Shown here piece after piece: positions 17,510 to 27,300 of a stretch of DNA of 64,000 bases. The position numbers and the translations under genes were made by a program. The notes beneath the pieces were generated by a model. It was not told the origin of the DNA. It ran no database searches and saw nothing but the letters and a program-made list of their open reading frames with translations. The stretch lies in the NCBI GenBank assembly GCA_958296445.1, contig OY282565.1, positions 1,501,570 through 1,565,569 on the forward strand. The letters run 5' to 3'. This stretch comes from an uncultured Dehalococcoidia bacterium (GTDB lineage Bacteria > Chloroflexota > Dehalococcoidia > Lucifugimonadales > UBA3495). Positions within the stretch are counted from its first letter, which is position 1; every line of letters starts with the position of its first letter.

Positions 17510-17740
17510 TTCCCCGTTGTCGCCCTGAGTGAAGGGAAGGGTTTTACCGCCCAAGACGGGATTCTTCGCTTTGCTCAGAATGACAGATAGCTTGCTCAGA
17601 ATGACATACTGCTTGCTTAGAATGGCATACTGCTTGCTTAGAATGGCAAACAGGGGAAATAATTTCGCAATTTTCTCTAATCCTTCCCCGTAAGGCGGGG
17701 GACGCCCCCACCCTAGCCCTCCCCCGGAGGGGGAGGGGAT
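17510..17740. repeat. FAQND-type repeats and a GC-rich palindromic repeat
   Basis: The spacer between the dioxygenase beta subunit and the ThDP operon holds one FAQND element (CCTGAGTGAAGGGAAGGGTTTT ... GCTTTGCTCAGAATGACAG), with its last 20-base end copied three more times (CTTGCTTAGAATGGCATACTG), and at 17701-17738 the element GACGCCCCCACCCTAGCCCT with the palindrome CCCTCCCCCGGAGGGGGAGGG. No gene seen. Confidence 0.8.
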
Positions 17741-17776
17741 GTTGGCACGCCATGCCCTATTCGGCAGGCAGGGGCG

Positions 17777-18325
17777 CTAGAAAAAGAAGGTTAGGTTTTT
17801 TGCCAGCAGGACGTTCTGGTCGAGGATGATTTTGCGCTGGGCGATTTTCCAGCCGCCGTTTTCCTTGCGCAACGTGTCTTCGCGCTTGCCGATTAGGTGG
17901 TCGGTTTCGGTTTCCACGCGGTTGCGGTAGATGTAGAAGCGGCATTTCAGGGCGACTTCGGCGGCTTCCTCGGCCGATGGCGAGGCTTCCAGCAGTTGGA
18001 CGTTGGAAACCATGTGGCAGATGCGCGACAGGGGTTCCTCGGCCCAGTGAACGCCGGTGAGGATCTGGCTGACGCGCCGCTCTAGGGTGGCCTTGCCTTC
18101 GTCGAACCAGTTGATGTCTTGGCCTTCGCGGGTGAATTCCCGCTCCAGTTCGCCGAACTTGACGTTGCGGCGCATCGGCATCCAGTAGCGGATGTCGTCG
18201 GTGAGCAGCTCCAGCCACTCGGCGAAGCGGCGTTCATCCAGCAGCTCCGCCTCGTGGTACAAAAACTCTTCGATTTCGTGCTTCAGCAGCACTTGGGCGA
18301 CGTTTCGGGTTCCTGCGGTGGTCAT
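17777..18325 (-). CDS. aromatic-ring-hydroxylating dioxygenase, small (beta) subunit
   Basis: 182 residues of the BphA2/NdoC-like SnoaL/NTF2 fold: EIEEFLYHEAELLDERRFAEWL at the start, DDIRYWMPMRRN, SRICHMVSNV and CRFYIYRNRVETETDHLIGKRED. Beta subunits assemble with the Rieske alpha subunit as an alpha3beta3 hexamer and stabilise it. Its ATG overlaps the alpha subunit's stop by four bases (ATGA), so both are made together. A second alpha subunit at 22862-24175 has no beta gene of its own here and may share this one. Confidence 0.92.
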   Translation of the reverse strand: MTTAGTRNVAQVLLKHEIEEFLYHEAELLDERRFAEWLELLTDDIRYWMPMRRNVKFGELEREFTREGQDINWFDEGKATLERRVSQILTGVHWAEEPLSRICHMVSNVQLLEASPSAEEAAEVALKCRFYIYRNRVETETDHLIGKREDTLRKENGGWKIAQRKIILDQNVLLAKNLTFFF

Positions 18326-19761
18326 AGGGCGCTCCCGGCGCGGGCCGCCGCGCCATTATGGAATTTGGCGCCGTTGCTGTGGCCGTTGCGCCAGGAAGCG
18401 AGTTCGTCCCAATTGGACGCGCGGAGGAAGTCGGCCCAGCGGGAATAGAAGCCGCGCTGGTTCTGCTCGGCGGCCTTGGCTACGGTGACGTTTCGCACCA
18501 GTCCGGGCAGCTCCAGCCCGTCGGCGTCGAAGGACGGGGCGTCGTGGCCCATACCCATCTGGTAGTTGTAGGGGTAGCGGCGGGCGATGGCGCCCCGGCT
18601 GGCGTTGTGGGCGTAGTTCCAGTTCTCCATATCGTCCTGCTCGGTGAGGCCGGCGGGGCCGGAATAGCTGATGTAATACTTGCGCAGAAATTCTTTGACT
18701 TCGGCGGGGGCGTTCTTGTCAACTAGGAACCAGCGCCAAGCCTCGTGGCTTTCCGGGCTGCGCGGGTGCCAGACGGCGATGGTGCGGGGCTGGCGGGGCA
18801 GGTAGGAAAAGTTGGGAAAGACGGTGCCGGGCCCGGGAATGAACCGCGACCATTTGCCGTAGTTTTTGCGCCGCTCGTTTTCGCAGTGGGCGAAGTAGTC
18901 CGACACTATCTTGGAGTGCTGGTAGGACGGGATAGGCCCATCGTTGGGCCGCAGGAAGCTGATGGTGCCGTGGCCGCGCTCGGGGAAGGAGAAATCTAGG
19001 GCGGTGGCCCCTACCCGCTCTTGGGTGTCGCGCCGCCCGCTGCCGGAGGGGCCGGCGCCAACCAGGTCAACGGAGCGGTGGCTGATGTTGTGGTATCGGT
19101 CGCCGACGAAGTTCTCCGAGGGGAATTTCCAGTTGCAGGGGATGACCCATTTCTCGATGCCGCCGAAAACCTCGGTTTCGCCGCCGGCGCCGTCCCAGGT
19201 GTCCAGCAGGAAGTCCAGATAGGTGCGGTAGCCGCCCAAGTATTCCTCAAAGGATGGGGCGTCCTTGTCCCAAGTGGCCCAGACGGTGCCTTTGTAGTTG
19301 CGGAGCTGCGGCACTTCGATGAGGCCCCACTGCGACTTGTCCAGTTCGCCCTTGTAGGCGTCCTTGAAGTAGGGGACGCCGGCCAGCTTGCCGTCGGTGG
19401 CGAAACTCCAGCCGTGGTAGGGGCAACTGAAGACCGGGGTGTTGCCCTCGTCGTAGCGGCAGACTTTCATTCCGCGGTGGGTGCAGGAGTTGAGGAAGAC
19501 GTGGATTTGGCTTTCGCGGTCGCGGCAGAGGATGACGGATTCCTCGCCCATACAGGAAACGAAGAAGTCGCCGGGTTTGGGGATTTGGGATTCGTGGCCG
19601 ACGAAGAGCCAGGCGCGGGCGAAAAGCTGTTCCTGCTCTTGGGCGTAGATGTCCTCGTTGACGAAAATCTCGCGGCTGACCGTGCCGGAGGCCAAGTCCA
19701 CCATATCGGCTATGGAGTGGCCGTTAGCCCGATGGCTGCCGTTGGCGTGGCTGTTGCTCAT
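18322..19761 (-). CDS. Rieske aromatic-ring-hydroxylating dioxygenase, large (alpha) subunit
   Basis: 479 residues. The Rieske 2Fe-2S site is C93-x-H95 ... C113-x2-H116 in SCTHRGMKVC and FSCPYHGW. The catalytic domain has NFVGDRYHNISHRSVDL, where D-x2-H-x3-H supplies the bridging aspartate and iron-binding histidines. With a reductase/ferredoxin it adds O2 across an aromatic ring; the donor proteins are not in the window. It is followed by its beta subunit (4-base overlap). The first third is nearly identical in DNA to the other alpha gene at 22862-24175, whereas the rest differs, suggesting local gene conversion. Confidence 0.95.
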   Translation of the reverse strand: MSNSHANGSHRANGHSIADMVDLASGTVSREIFVNEDIYAQEQEQLFARAWLFVGHESQIPKPGDFFVSCMGEESVILCRDRESQIHVFLNSCTHRGMKVCRYDEGNTPVFSCPYHGWSFATDGKLAGVPYFKDAYKGELDKSQWGLIEVPQLRNYKGTVWATWDKDAPSFEEYLGGYRTYLDFLLDTWDGAGGETEVFGGIEKWVIPCNWKFPSENFVGDRYHNISHRSVDLVGAGPSGSGRRDTQERVGATALDFSFPERGHGTISFLRPNDGPIPSYQHSKIVSDYFAHCENERRKNYGKWSRFIPGPGTVFPNFSYLPRQPRTIAVWHPRSPESHEAWRWFLVDKNAPAEVKEFLRKYYISYSGPAGLTEQDDMENWNYAHNASRGAIARRYPYNYQMGMGHDAPSFDADGLELPGLVRNVTVAKAAEQNQRGFYSRWADFLRASNWDELASWRNGHSNGAKFHNGAAARAGSAL

Positions 19762-19867
19762 TTGCGTCCCCCTGTGGGTTCACGAGTTGGTTTAATATCA
19801 TTCGACTGTATTCGCGCGACTGTATCCGCGCCCGGGGTGTTTGCCCTGAGCTTGCCGGAAGGATGGG

Positions 19868-20752
19868 TTAATCTCGGCCTTTCCCTCGCAGTTCGGCGCC
19901 GGCCAACTGCTCTAGGATGCGGGCTACCGAGGGGAAGCCGTCTTGCCCCATTCCTTGGGTTTGGGCCCGTTGGAACATATCGTCGGCTATGGCGCCGATG
20001 GAGGCGGGGGCCTGGGCTTCGCGGGCCAGTTCGCAGGCTAGGTGGATGTCTTTCGCCACGATGTCTAGGGTGCCGTTGGAGGCGAAGCTGCGGTCGAGGA
20101 TGGCGTCGGCGGCGCGGTTCAGCACGCTGCTGGAACCGGCACTGACCGGGATGATTTTCGCCAGTATGTCCAGGTCTATGCCTGCCTTGGCGCCGATGAG
20201 CATACCCTCAAGCCCGGCGATAAAGGCGCAGTAGCCCAGATATTGCGTTACCAGCTTGGCGATGCAGCCCGAGGCGGTTTCGCCGACGTAGAACACGTCG
20301 CGGCCCATACACTCCAGTAGCGGGCGGTGTTTCTCGAAAACCGCCGGGTCGCCGCCAACCATCATAGTCATTGCGGGCGGGCGTCCGCTTACCGGGGAGT
20401 CCAGCATTTCCACGCCGCGCTGCTGGCAGACTTGGGCCAGCCGCCGGATTAGCGACGGGGCGTTGGTGGTGGTGTCGATCCAGGCGCCGCCGGGGGGCAG
20501 CCCGGCTAGGATGCCGGTTTCGGGGCCGGTGACTACCTGCTCGGCTTCGGCCGGGCCGGGCAGCGAGGTGAACACCACGCCGGCCGCCTCGGCAACCGCC
20601 CGCGGGCTGTCGGCCCAGTGGGCGCCCAGCTCGCACAGGTTGGTGGTTGCCTCACGGCGCACGTCGTACACGGTCACATCGTGGCCCGCGTCCAGCAGGC
20701 ACCGGGCCATGGGGTTGCCCATTGTGCCGGTGCCGATGTATCCGACTTTCAT
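19868..20752 (-). CDS. NAD(P)-dependent 3-hydroxyisobutyrate/tartronate semialdehyde reductase-type dehydrogenase
   Basis: 294 residues of the beta-hydroxyacid dehydrogenase family. The N-terminus MKVGYIGTGTMGNPMARCL is the nucleotide-binding GxGxMG; FTSLPGPAEAEQV and WIDTTTNAPSLIRRL follow; the substrate loop DSPVSGRPPA and the catalytic-lysine region SGCIAKLVTQYLGY are present. Family members reduce or oxidise 3-hydroxyacids of valine, glyoxylate or aromatic catabolism. It sits between the Rieske operon and the PaREP1 genes, three bases after the latter's stop codon, all on the same strand. Substrate uncertain. Confidence 0.9.
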   Translation of the reverse strand: MKVGYIGTGTMGNPMARCLLDAGHDVTVYDVRREATTNLCELGAHWADSPRAVAEAAGVVFTSLPGPAEAEQVVTGPETGILAGLPPGGAWIDTTTNAPSLIRRLAQVCQQRGVEMLDSPVSGRPPAMTMMVGGDPAVFEKHRPLLECMGRDVFYVGETASGCIAKLVTQYLGYCAFIAGLEGMLIGAKAGIDLDILAKIIPVSAGSSSVLNRAADAILDRSFASNGTLDIVAKDIHLACELAREAQAPASIGAIADDMFQRAQTQGMGQDGFPSVARILEQLAGAELRGKGRD

Positions 20753-20755
20753 TTG

Positions 20756-21307
20756 CTACTCCGCAGGGGTGGCGTCGTTGCGGGGGTTGCCCGCAGTGTG
20801 TTTCAGGGAGAATCCTACCGGGGAAGTGTCACCGATTTGCAATTCGCGGTTGCCGGTGAGGGCCGTCAGGCGGCGGAGTTGCCGGTTGGATGTGATGGTA
20901 TACGGGCGCGGGGATGTCTGCTGCAAATTTTCCAGCGACGCCAAGGCTTCCTCGGCGAATGCTATAGTCTCGCTCATTTCGTCGAAGGTTCTCTGGTTTT
21001 CGTAGAAGTTCCGGTGTCCGTTGTGTACCACGTCGGATATGGCATCGCCGAGTTCGGTATCTTGGAGCTCGGATACAATTTGGCGGCCTATATGCTCGAT
21101 TAGTTGGTGATTTCCGTGATTCCAGCCCCTTTGTTCGCCGATGGCTTTCAGGTTTTGGGCGATGGCGCCCCAAGCCTTTTCGCCGGCTTGGAGGCGATCG
21201 CCCTTTTGCAGGTAGCAGCGGGCTTGCCGGATGAACCGTTGACCTATGGCGTGGCGATCATCGGGGCTTTGGAGTCCGGGTTCGGGCAACGGCGGGAGTG
21301 TGGTCAT
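20756..21307 (-). CDS. PaREP1-like (HEPN-related) helical protein, copy 2
   Basis: 183 residues. The core RQARCYLQKGDRLQAGEKAWGAIAQNLKAIGEQRGW has the length and A/K pattern of the PaREP1 domain, a HEPN-like helical fold of unknown role first seen in archaeal repeats. The C-terminal half is conserved with its neighbour: PYTITSNRQLRRLTALTGNRELQIGDTSPVGFSL. It is a tandem duplicate of the adjoining gene at 21308-21871 with no gap between stop and start. Whether it acts as an RNase, toxin or metal/nucleotide sensor is unknown. Confidence 0.7.
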   Translation of the reverse strand: MTTLPPLPEPGLQSPDDRHAIGQRFIRQARCYLQKGDRLQAGEKAWGAIAQNLKAIGEQRGWNHGNHQLIEHIGRQIVSELQDTELGDAISDVVHNGHRNFYENQRTFDEMSETIAFAEEALASLENLQQTSPRPYTITSNRQLRRLTALTGNRELQIGDTSPVGFSLKHTAGNPRNDATPAE

Positions 21308-21871
21308 CTATGACTCCGTAGCGGTATCGGCGTTGCCGGGGTTGCCCTCGCCGCCCGCAGTGTGTTTCAGGGAGAATCCTACCGGGGAAGTGTCGCCGAT
21401 TTGCAATTCGCGGTTGCCGGTGAGCGCCGTCAGGCGGCGGAGTTGCCGGTTGGATGTGATGGTGAACGGGCGCGGGGGCGTTTGCTGTAAGGTTTCCAGC
21501 CCTTCAAGCGCTTCCTCAGCTAATTCTATGGTTTCCCGCATCTCGTCAATGCTGCGATAGTTTTCGTAGAAATTCCGGTGTCCGTTATGGAATACATCGG
21601 AAAGTGCGTTGCTGAGTTCCCCGTCTCCGAATTCGGACACGATTTGGCGGCCTATGTGTTCGATTTGTTGATGGCTGCCGTGATCCCAGCCGCGCAGTTC
21701 GCCGATGGCTTTCAGGTTGTGGGCGATGGCGCCCCAAGCCTTTTCGCCGGCTTGGAGGCGATCGCCCTGTTCCAGGTAGCCGCGGGCTTGTTGGATGAAC
21801 CGCCGGGCTATGGCGCGGCGGTCATCGGGGCTTTGGAGTCCGGGTTCTGGCAGCGGCGGGAGTGCGGTCAT
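21308..21871 (-). CDS. PaREP1-like (HEPN-related) helical protein, copy 1
   Basis: 187 residues, most positions identical to the following gene: same first 15 residues apart from one, GDRLQAGEKAWGAIAHNLKAIGELRGW, and the same C-terminal block ending GDTSPVGFSLKHTAG. Differences concentrate in residues about 95-130. The stop codon (21308-21310) abuts the ATG of copy 2. Recent duplication is evident. Neither copy shows the R-x4-6-H of catalytic HEPN proteins in the usual place, though several Arg/His pairs (RGWDHGSHQ) exist. Confidence 0.7.
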   Translation of the reverse strand: MTALPPLPEPGLQSPDDRRAIARRFIQQARGYLEQGDRLQAGEKAWGAIAHNLKAIGELRGWDHGSHQQIEHIGRQIVSEFGDGELSNALSDVFHNGHRNFYENYRSIDEMRETIELAEEALEGLETLQQTPPRPFTITSNRQLRRLTALTGNRELQIGDTSPVGFSLKHTAGGEGNPGNADTATES

Positions 21872-21903
21872 CTATCGACTCCGTGCTGTTTCGGGCTTTG
21901 GCC

Positions 21904-22776
21904 CTAGCTGGCGGCGGCGGGCTGGGGGACGGGGCGATGGCCCCAGATGCTGCCCTTTTCGTGGCGCACTACCTGCCAGGTGGCGTCGTCCACGGTGCGG
22001 GCGCCCCAGCCGTATTCCACGTCGAAGCCCGAGGGGGTTTTCATATAGAAGGACGTCATGTGGTCGTTGGTGTGGCGGCCTAGACCGCGGGTGACCCGCC
22101 GCTCCGAGTCCAGAACCAGGTCGTAGGTGGAGCCTACGTCGTTCATATTCTGGGTTTGGAGCATAAAGTGGTTGAGCTTTTTGGGGGCTTTGCCCTCGAT
22201 GAGCGCTAGGGTGTGGTGGCGGGGGTTGCAGTGGAAGAAAACTAGGTTGCGGATGTAGTCGCTGATTTTCATTCCCAGCACGTCGCGGTAGAAGGCTACG
22301 GCGCGGTCCAGGTTTTCGACGTGATAGACCACGTGGCCTAGGCCCTGCTCGCCGGTGACGAAGCCGGTGATGGGGCGGGGGGAGTTGAAGGGGTTGTCGA
22401 AGCTGACGGGGGGGCCGTAGTAGACCTCGGTGGGGGTGCCTTCGGGATCCTCGAACTTTATCAGGCCCTCGACCTTGCGCTCTTTGGCCTCGGCGGGGGT
22501 GCCGTCGGAAACTTCGATGCCGGCTTGGCGGAGCTGCTCGGCCATTGCTTTCAGGGCGGCCTGGTCGGTGACCTGGAAGCCGACGAACTCCACGTCGTCC
22601 TTGCCGGTGGGGCTGACGATGAAGCGGTGGGCGTATTCGTCCATCCGCATAGTTAGGGTTCCGTCGGAGGCGACGCCGTTGGATTGCAGGCCCAGCACTT
22701 CGGTGCCGAAGTGTTCCCATTCCTCGATGTTGCTGACGCTGATGCCGATGTAGCCCAATTGGGTGACGCTGGACAT
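21904..22776 (-). CDS. extradiol ring-cleavage dioxygenase, VOC (type I, BphC-like)
   Basis: 290 residues made of two VOC modules. The C-terminal module keeps the full iron triad: H148 in GLGHVVYHV, H203 in LNHFMLQ and E254 in FDVEYGWG, with H235/H239 and Y244 near the second-shell positions of BphC. The enzyme opens catechol-type rings next to the hydroxyls using Fe(II) and O2. Its position between the two Rieske alpha subunits fits the next step of aromatic degradation after ring dihydroxylation. A dihydrodiol dehydrogenase is not obvious nearby; the downstream hydroxyacid dehydrogenase belongs to another family. Confidence 0.93.
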   Translation of the reverse strand: MSSVTQLGYIGISVSNIEEWEHFGTEVLGLQSNGVASDGTLTMRMDEYAHRFIVSPTGKDDVEFVGFQVTDQAALKAMAEQLRQAGIEVSDGTPAEAKERKVEGLIKFEDPEGTPTEVYYGPPVSFDNPFNSPRPITGFVTGEQGLGHVVYHVENLDRAVAFYRDVLGMKISDYIRNLVFFHCNPRHHTLALIEGKAPKKLNHFMLQTQNMNDVGSTYDLVLDSERRVTRGLGRHTNDHMTSFYMKTPSGFDVEYGWGARTVDDATWQVVRHEKGSIWGHRPVPQPAAAS

Positions 22777-22820
22777 AATGCTTACTCCTGCATGGGTGTT
22801 TGGTTGTTTTGGTTGGGGGG

Positions 22821-22860
22821 GACGCCCCCACCCCAGCCCTCCCCCGGAGGGGGAGGGGGT
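22821..22860. repeat. GC-rich palindromic repeat (GACGCCCCCACCC-CCTCCCCCGGAGGGGGAGGG)
   Basis: One of at least five copies in the window (also 17701, 27476, 39491, 55354). The CTCCCCCGGAGGGGGAG centre is self-complementary and the element sits between genes of the same operon direction, ending just at the stop codon of the second Rieske gene. Confidence 0.75.
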
Positions 22861-22861
22861 T

Positions 22862-24175
22862 TTATTTGGCGTCCATCATTGATAGCCAGCCGGCGTAGAA
22901 GCCGCGGGCGTTTTGTTCGCTGATGCGCTCGGTGATTACGCCGGGGAGGCCGGTGTCGTTTACTAGGTGGCCTAGGCCCATTTGGTAGTTGTAGGGTTTG
23001 CGGCGGGCGATGGTTCCGCGGCTGGCCTTGTGGGCGTAGTTCCAGTTTTCCATATCGTCCTGCTCGGTCATACCGCCGGGGCCGGAGTAGCGGATATAGT
23101 AGTGGCGCAGCACGTCCTTGACTTCCTCGGGGGTGTCCTTGTCAATGAGGAACCAGCGCCAGGCCTCGGTCATACCGGGGCCGCGGGGGTGCCAGACGGC
23201 GATGGAGCGGGGCTGGCGGGCTAGGTAGGACATATTGGGAAAGACGGTGCCTACCACGCCCAGAATGTTGGTTTTGCCGTCCAGTTTGCGGCGGCGCTCG
23301 GATTCCATATAGCGGAAATACTGCTCGACGTCGGCGGTGTTCTGGTAGGTGGCTATTTGGGGGGTGTCGGGGGGCATCAGTTCGACGACGGCGGCGTGGC
23401 CCCGGTTGGGGAAGCAGGCGTTGATGCGGCGGCCGGCGCGGTATTCGGCGTCGTCGCGGCGGCCTTGCCCGCTGGGGCCGATGCCGACCATATCCACGGA
23501 GCGGTGGCTGATGTTGTGGTAGCCGTCGCCGGCGAAATTTTCGGCGGCGAATTTCCAGTTGTTGGGCATAGTCCACTTCTGGACGCCGCCCAAGATTTCC
23601 GAGCCGCCCGGGCTGCCGTCGCGCCCGTCCATCAGCAGGTCGAGGTAGAGGGTCATATCGCCTAGGTAGTCTAGGAAAGACGGGCCGCTTTTGTCCCATG
23701 TGGCCCAGATGCCGTCCTTGTAGTTGTGCATTCGCGGCACTTCGATTAGGCCCCACTGGGACTTGTCGAGTTCGCCCTTGTAGGCGTCCTTGAAGTAGGG
23801 GACGCCGGCCAGCTTGCCGTCGGTGGCGAAGCTCCAGCCGTGGTAGGGGCAACTGAAGACCGGGGTGTTGCCTTCGTCGTAGCGGCAGACTTTCATTCCG
23901 CGGTGGGTGCAGGAGTTGAGGAAGACGTGGATTTGGCTTTCGCGGTCGCGGCAGAGGATGACGGATTCCTCGCCCATACTGGAGACGAAGTAGTCGCCGG
24001 GTTTGGGGATTTGGGATTCGTGGCCGACGAAGAGCCAGGCGCGGGCGAAGACTTGTTCCTGCTCTTGGGCGTAGATGTCTTGGTTGACGAAGATTTCGCG
24101 GCTGATGGCGCCGCGGTCTAGGTCAACGATGTTTCCTATGGGGCTGGCGATGGTTCGTTCAGTGCCGGTTGCCAT
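22862..24175 (-). CDS. Rieske aromatic-ring-hydroxylating dioxygenase alpha subunit, second copy
   Basis: 437 residues from ATG 24175, preceded by GGGAG; a longer reading to 24448 would overlap the divergent restriction gene and adds no conserved sequence. Rieske ligands C89-x-H91 and C109-x2-H112; catalytic iron motif NFAGDGYHNISHRSVDM. Residues about 28-140 are almost the same as in the alpha subunit at 18322-19761, but the catalytic half differs clearly, so substrates probably differ. No beta subunit is adjacent. Divergent from the type IIG gene, with about 150 bases between. Confidence 0.93.
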   Translation of the reverse strand: MATGTERTIASPIGNIVDLDRGAISREIFVNQDIYAQEQEQVFARAWLFVGHESQIPKPGDYFVSSMGEESVILCRDRESQIHVFLNSCTHRGMKVCRYDEGNTPVFSCPYHGWSFATDGKLAGVPYFKDAYKGELDKSQWGLIEVPRMHNYKDGIWATWDKSGPSFLDYLGDMTLYLDLLMDGRDGSPGGSEILGGVQKWTMPNNWKFAAENFAGDGYHNISHRSVDMVGIGPSGQGRRDDAEYRAGRRINACFPNRGHAAVVELMPPDTPQIATYQNTADVEQYFRYMESERRRKLDGKTNILGVVGTVFPNMSYLARQPRSIAVWHPRGPGMTEAWRWFLIDKDTPEEVKDVLRHYYIRYSGPGGMTEQDDMENWNYAHKASRGTIARRKPYNYQMGLGHLVNDTGLPGVITERISEQNARGFYAGWLSMMDAK

Positions 24176-24326
24176 AAAGACACGCTCCCGGGTGCGGCTG
24201 CGGTTGGGGGACATTATACACGAGGGGGCGGCGGGTTTCGACTGCGCGGCCCAAGCCGCCGGTTGCGCGGCTGCCCGATTTTGCGCTAGTATCCCGCACA
24301 ATCCATAGCTGTGGCAGGCGGCAATT

Positions 24327-27300
24327 ATGCAGAGGTTCGATGTTACCGGAGAGCCGCATTGGGATTTAGCCCGGGAAGGCATTGCGCGGTTGAGGATGCT
24401 GCCGGATTCCGTTGCCGAATCGGAAGTTGAATCGCATTTGCGCTCCATCCTGTCTCACCTGTTCCCCGGCCTGCGATACCCGGACATAGCGACGCAATAC
24501 CCCTCCGGGGACGGGCCGATAGACGTTTACTGCCGCAACGTAGTTTTTGAAACCAAGCGTCAGGGCAAGAAGGACGATGCCCGAATCAAGCCTGACGGCT
24601 CTACCGAAACCCCGGAAGAGCAGGCCGTTCGATACCTTGACGCCTTGACCAGACAACGGGCTTTGTTTGACTCCGGCGGCATCATCTGGCGGGCTTGTGT
24701 CACCGACGGCAAGGAATGGAGCTTCTATAATTATAACCCCGACTTCGATTCGCCATCGGCCCAGCGTCTCACTTCGGATAAAGAACTTCGGCTTGACGCT
24801 CCTGAAAGGGACGAAGAGCTTTTAGGGTATTTGTATCAGTTTGTTGATCGCACTACGAAACTGGCCCCGCCCACTGACAACGAGATATGGGTGGAAAATC
24901 TGGCCGGGCAGTATATCGCTCTGGCTGCCGGTTGCGATCAGTCTGCGGCCTATGACGTGAAAAGGGCGCTATGGCGCGACGTGTTGCGAGGGGCTTACCT
25001 TACCCCGCCCGGCGACAGCGCCGCCGAGCGTGACCTGTTCGCTCGCCACACTATGCTGGTAGTCGTTGCCCGCGCGGTGGCGGAAACCATTCGCCCGGCG
25101 GAGCAGCAACCCGGCGGCCGGGAAATTCGTCAAATCGTGCTCACCGAAGGCTTTGCCGCTTGGGTACTGGATGCCGCAGACGCGGACGGGGAAGCCCTGC
25201 TGAACGACACGGTTACGGAAATTGACCGCTATGAATGGCGGGCACAAAACCGGGATGCGCTGAAAGACCTGTATCACGCCGTCATTCCCCGCAACATCCG
25301 CCACGATTTCGGCGAATACTACACCCCCGACTGGCTGGCCCGCGCCGTGTGTGAAGAAGTGATGGATGCGGAATGGCGGCGGGAAGTTATCGAGATGGCC
25401 GTAGCCGGCCAATCGCAAGGCCCGGCAGTGCTGGATCCTTCCTGCGGCTCCGGCACCTTTTTGTATCACGCTACCCAACTGTTGCTGGAGGACGCCCGAA
25501 AGCACCCGGAGCTGGCAAACAGCCCGCAAGCCCAAGTCGAAATCGTCAACGCTTTGGTTGCCGGGATTGATTTGCACCCGGTAGCCGTTGAATTGGCGAA
25601 AACCACAAAAATTTTGGCGTTTTCGGACTTGGCGGTTTATGCCAGCTCCCAAGACACAGCCGAAGTATATCTTGGCGACAGCCTTCAATGGGAGACTCGC
25701 CGCAACCGCGCGTTGTTTGAACTCGGCGATTTGGTGGCCGTCCCCACCGACGACCCGGATGCCCCTTTGCGGCTGCCTCGAAATTTTCTGCTGTCAGACC
25801 ATTTCCTGCCCCGTCTGCGGCAGATATTTGACTATGCTGGGCGTCCCGAGTATCCAAGTATTGAGGATGACCTGGCAGCGGTGCTTGGCCTCAATACAGG
25901 CGCCGAGAGGACGGCTATCGTTGAAACTTACCGCCGGTTTCGCCAGTACATATCGGGAGGACGCAACCACGTATGGCAATGGTATATCTCAAATTTGGTT
26001 CAGCCATACCGATTAACGCAACAGCCAGCGTCCCGGATGGTGGGCAATCCGCCTTGGGTGGTCTACAACGCGATGACCGTTGAGCGGCAGGACGCCTTCC
26101 GGCAGCAGGCACAGGACCGTAAGCTATGGGCATCCGCCAATTTGGCGACGCAGAACGACATAGCGGCCACTTTTGCCGCTACCTGCGTTGATTATTACCT
26201 AAAGCCTGATGGCAAGTTTGGCTTTGTCCTGCCTTATGCCGCTCTAGAGGCCAGGCATTGGGAGGCTTTTCGCAGTGGGGTCTGGAGTTTACCGGAAACC
26301 TCGGGCCGCCAGCCAACGCTGATAGACCTCAGCAAAGGGGGTTGGGACTTGATGGGTCTCAATTCACCTCCCTTCCCCCAAGCGAATTCGTCGGTGATTT
26401 TTGGAACGAAGCTAGGCGCTGGCCGTCGCCGCCTCCAGCTACAGGCAGTTCCATTGTCCGGTATTCAGGAAATTTCCAACAGCGAAAGGGTCAATCCTAA
26501 AATGCCATGGGATGAGGTTAGCCCCAAATTAACATTCACTCCCCGGCTGGCCCATCTCACTAAGTCCAGCGAAGCCTACGTCAATGCGTTTCGCAACGGA
26601 GCGACCCTTTTCCCTCAGCCGTTGGTGGTTTTCGAGCAGCCCCTCTCCAGAGCTTTGGGGAAAGTATACTTCAGAACCAATACCGGCAGAGAGACATGGG
26701 CAGGTTCGTCGCGGAACGGCCAGGTTGAAGAAAGATTTGTAAAACCGGCGTTGTTTTCCCGTCTGTTGTTGCCTTTTGGCGCCACAGGCCAATCCCACAT
26801 CATCGCGCCTTTCACACAAGATGGCCGCAGATTGGAAACCGGGCTTCCGCAAGGGGATGATGCGGCCGATTTCCGTTTGTATTGGGATAATGCCGACCGG
26901 GACTGGCGCAGGTTGAGCGGCCCTCGTCCGCCACATACATTGCTTGACCGAGTTGACTATCAGGGAAACTTGTCGTCGCAACTCGGCAAGCCGGAGCCCG
27001 GCAAAGTAGTTTATCAGCGTTCCGGCTCTTGGCTTACTTCCAGCGTGGTTCCGGCGCAGATTATTGCGGACGGGACGCTGAACTGGTACGCATCCGACGA
27101 TGAAAACGAACTTCATTACTTGGCGGCAATTTTCAACGCCCCCGGCTTGGCAGAGTTCTTTAAGGAGTATTGCCGCGCCTCAGACCGCCACTTTCAGATG
27201 GGGCCGGTTGAGAATCTGCCCATTCCAAGGTTCGACCCCAAAAACGAACACCACGCCAACTTGGCGGCGCAGTCGGCGCTGGCCCATCAGCGGGTGACGG

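Noticed and set aside
22862..24448. Longer second Rieske alpha subunit starting at 24448
   Set aside because: The added part overlaps the start of the type IIG gene and lacks similarity to the first alpha; ATG 24175 has GGGAG upstream.
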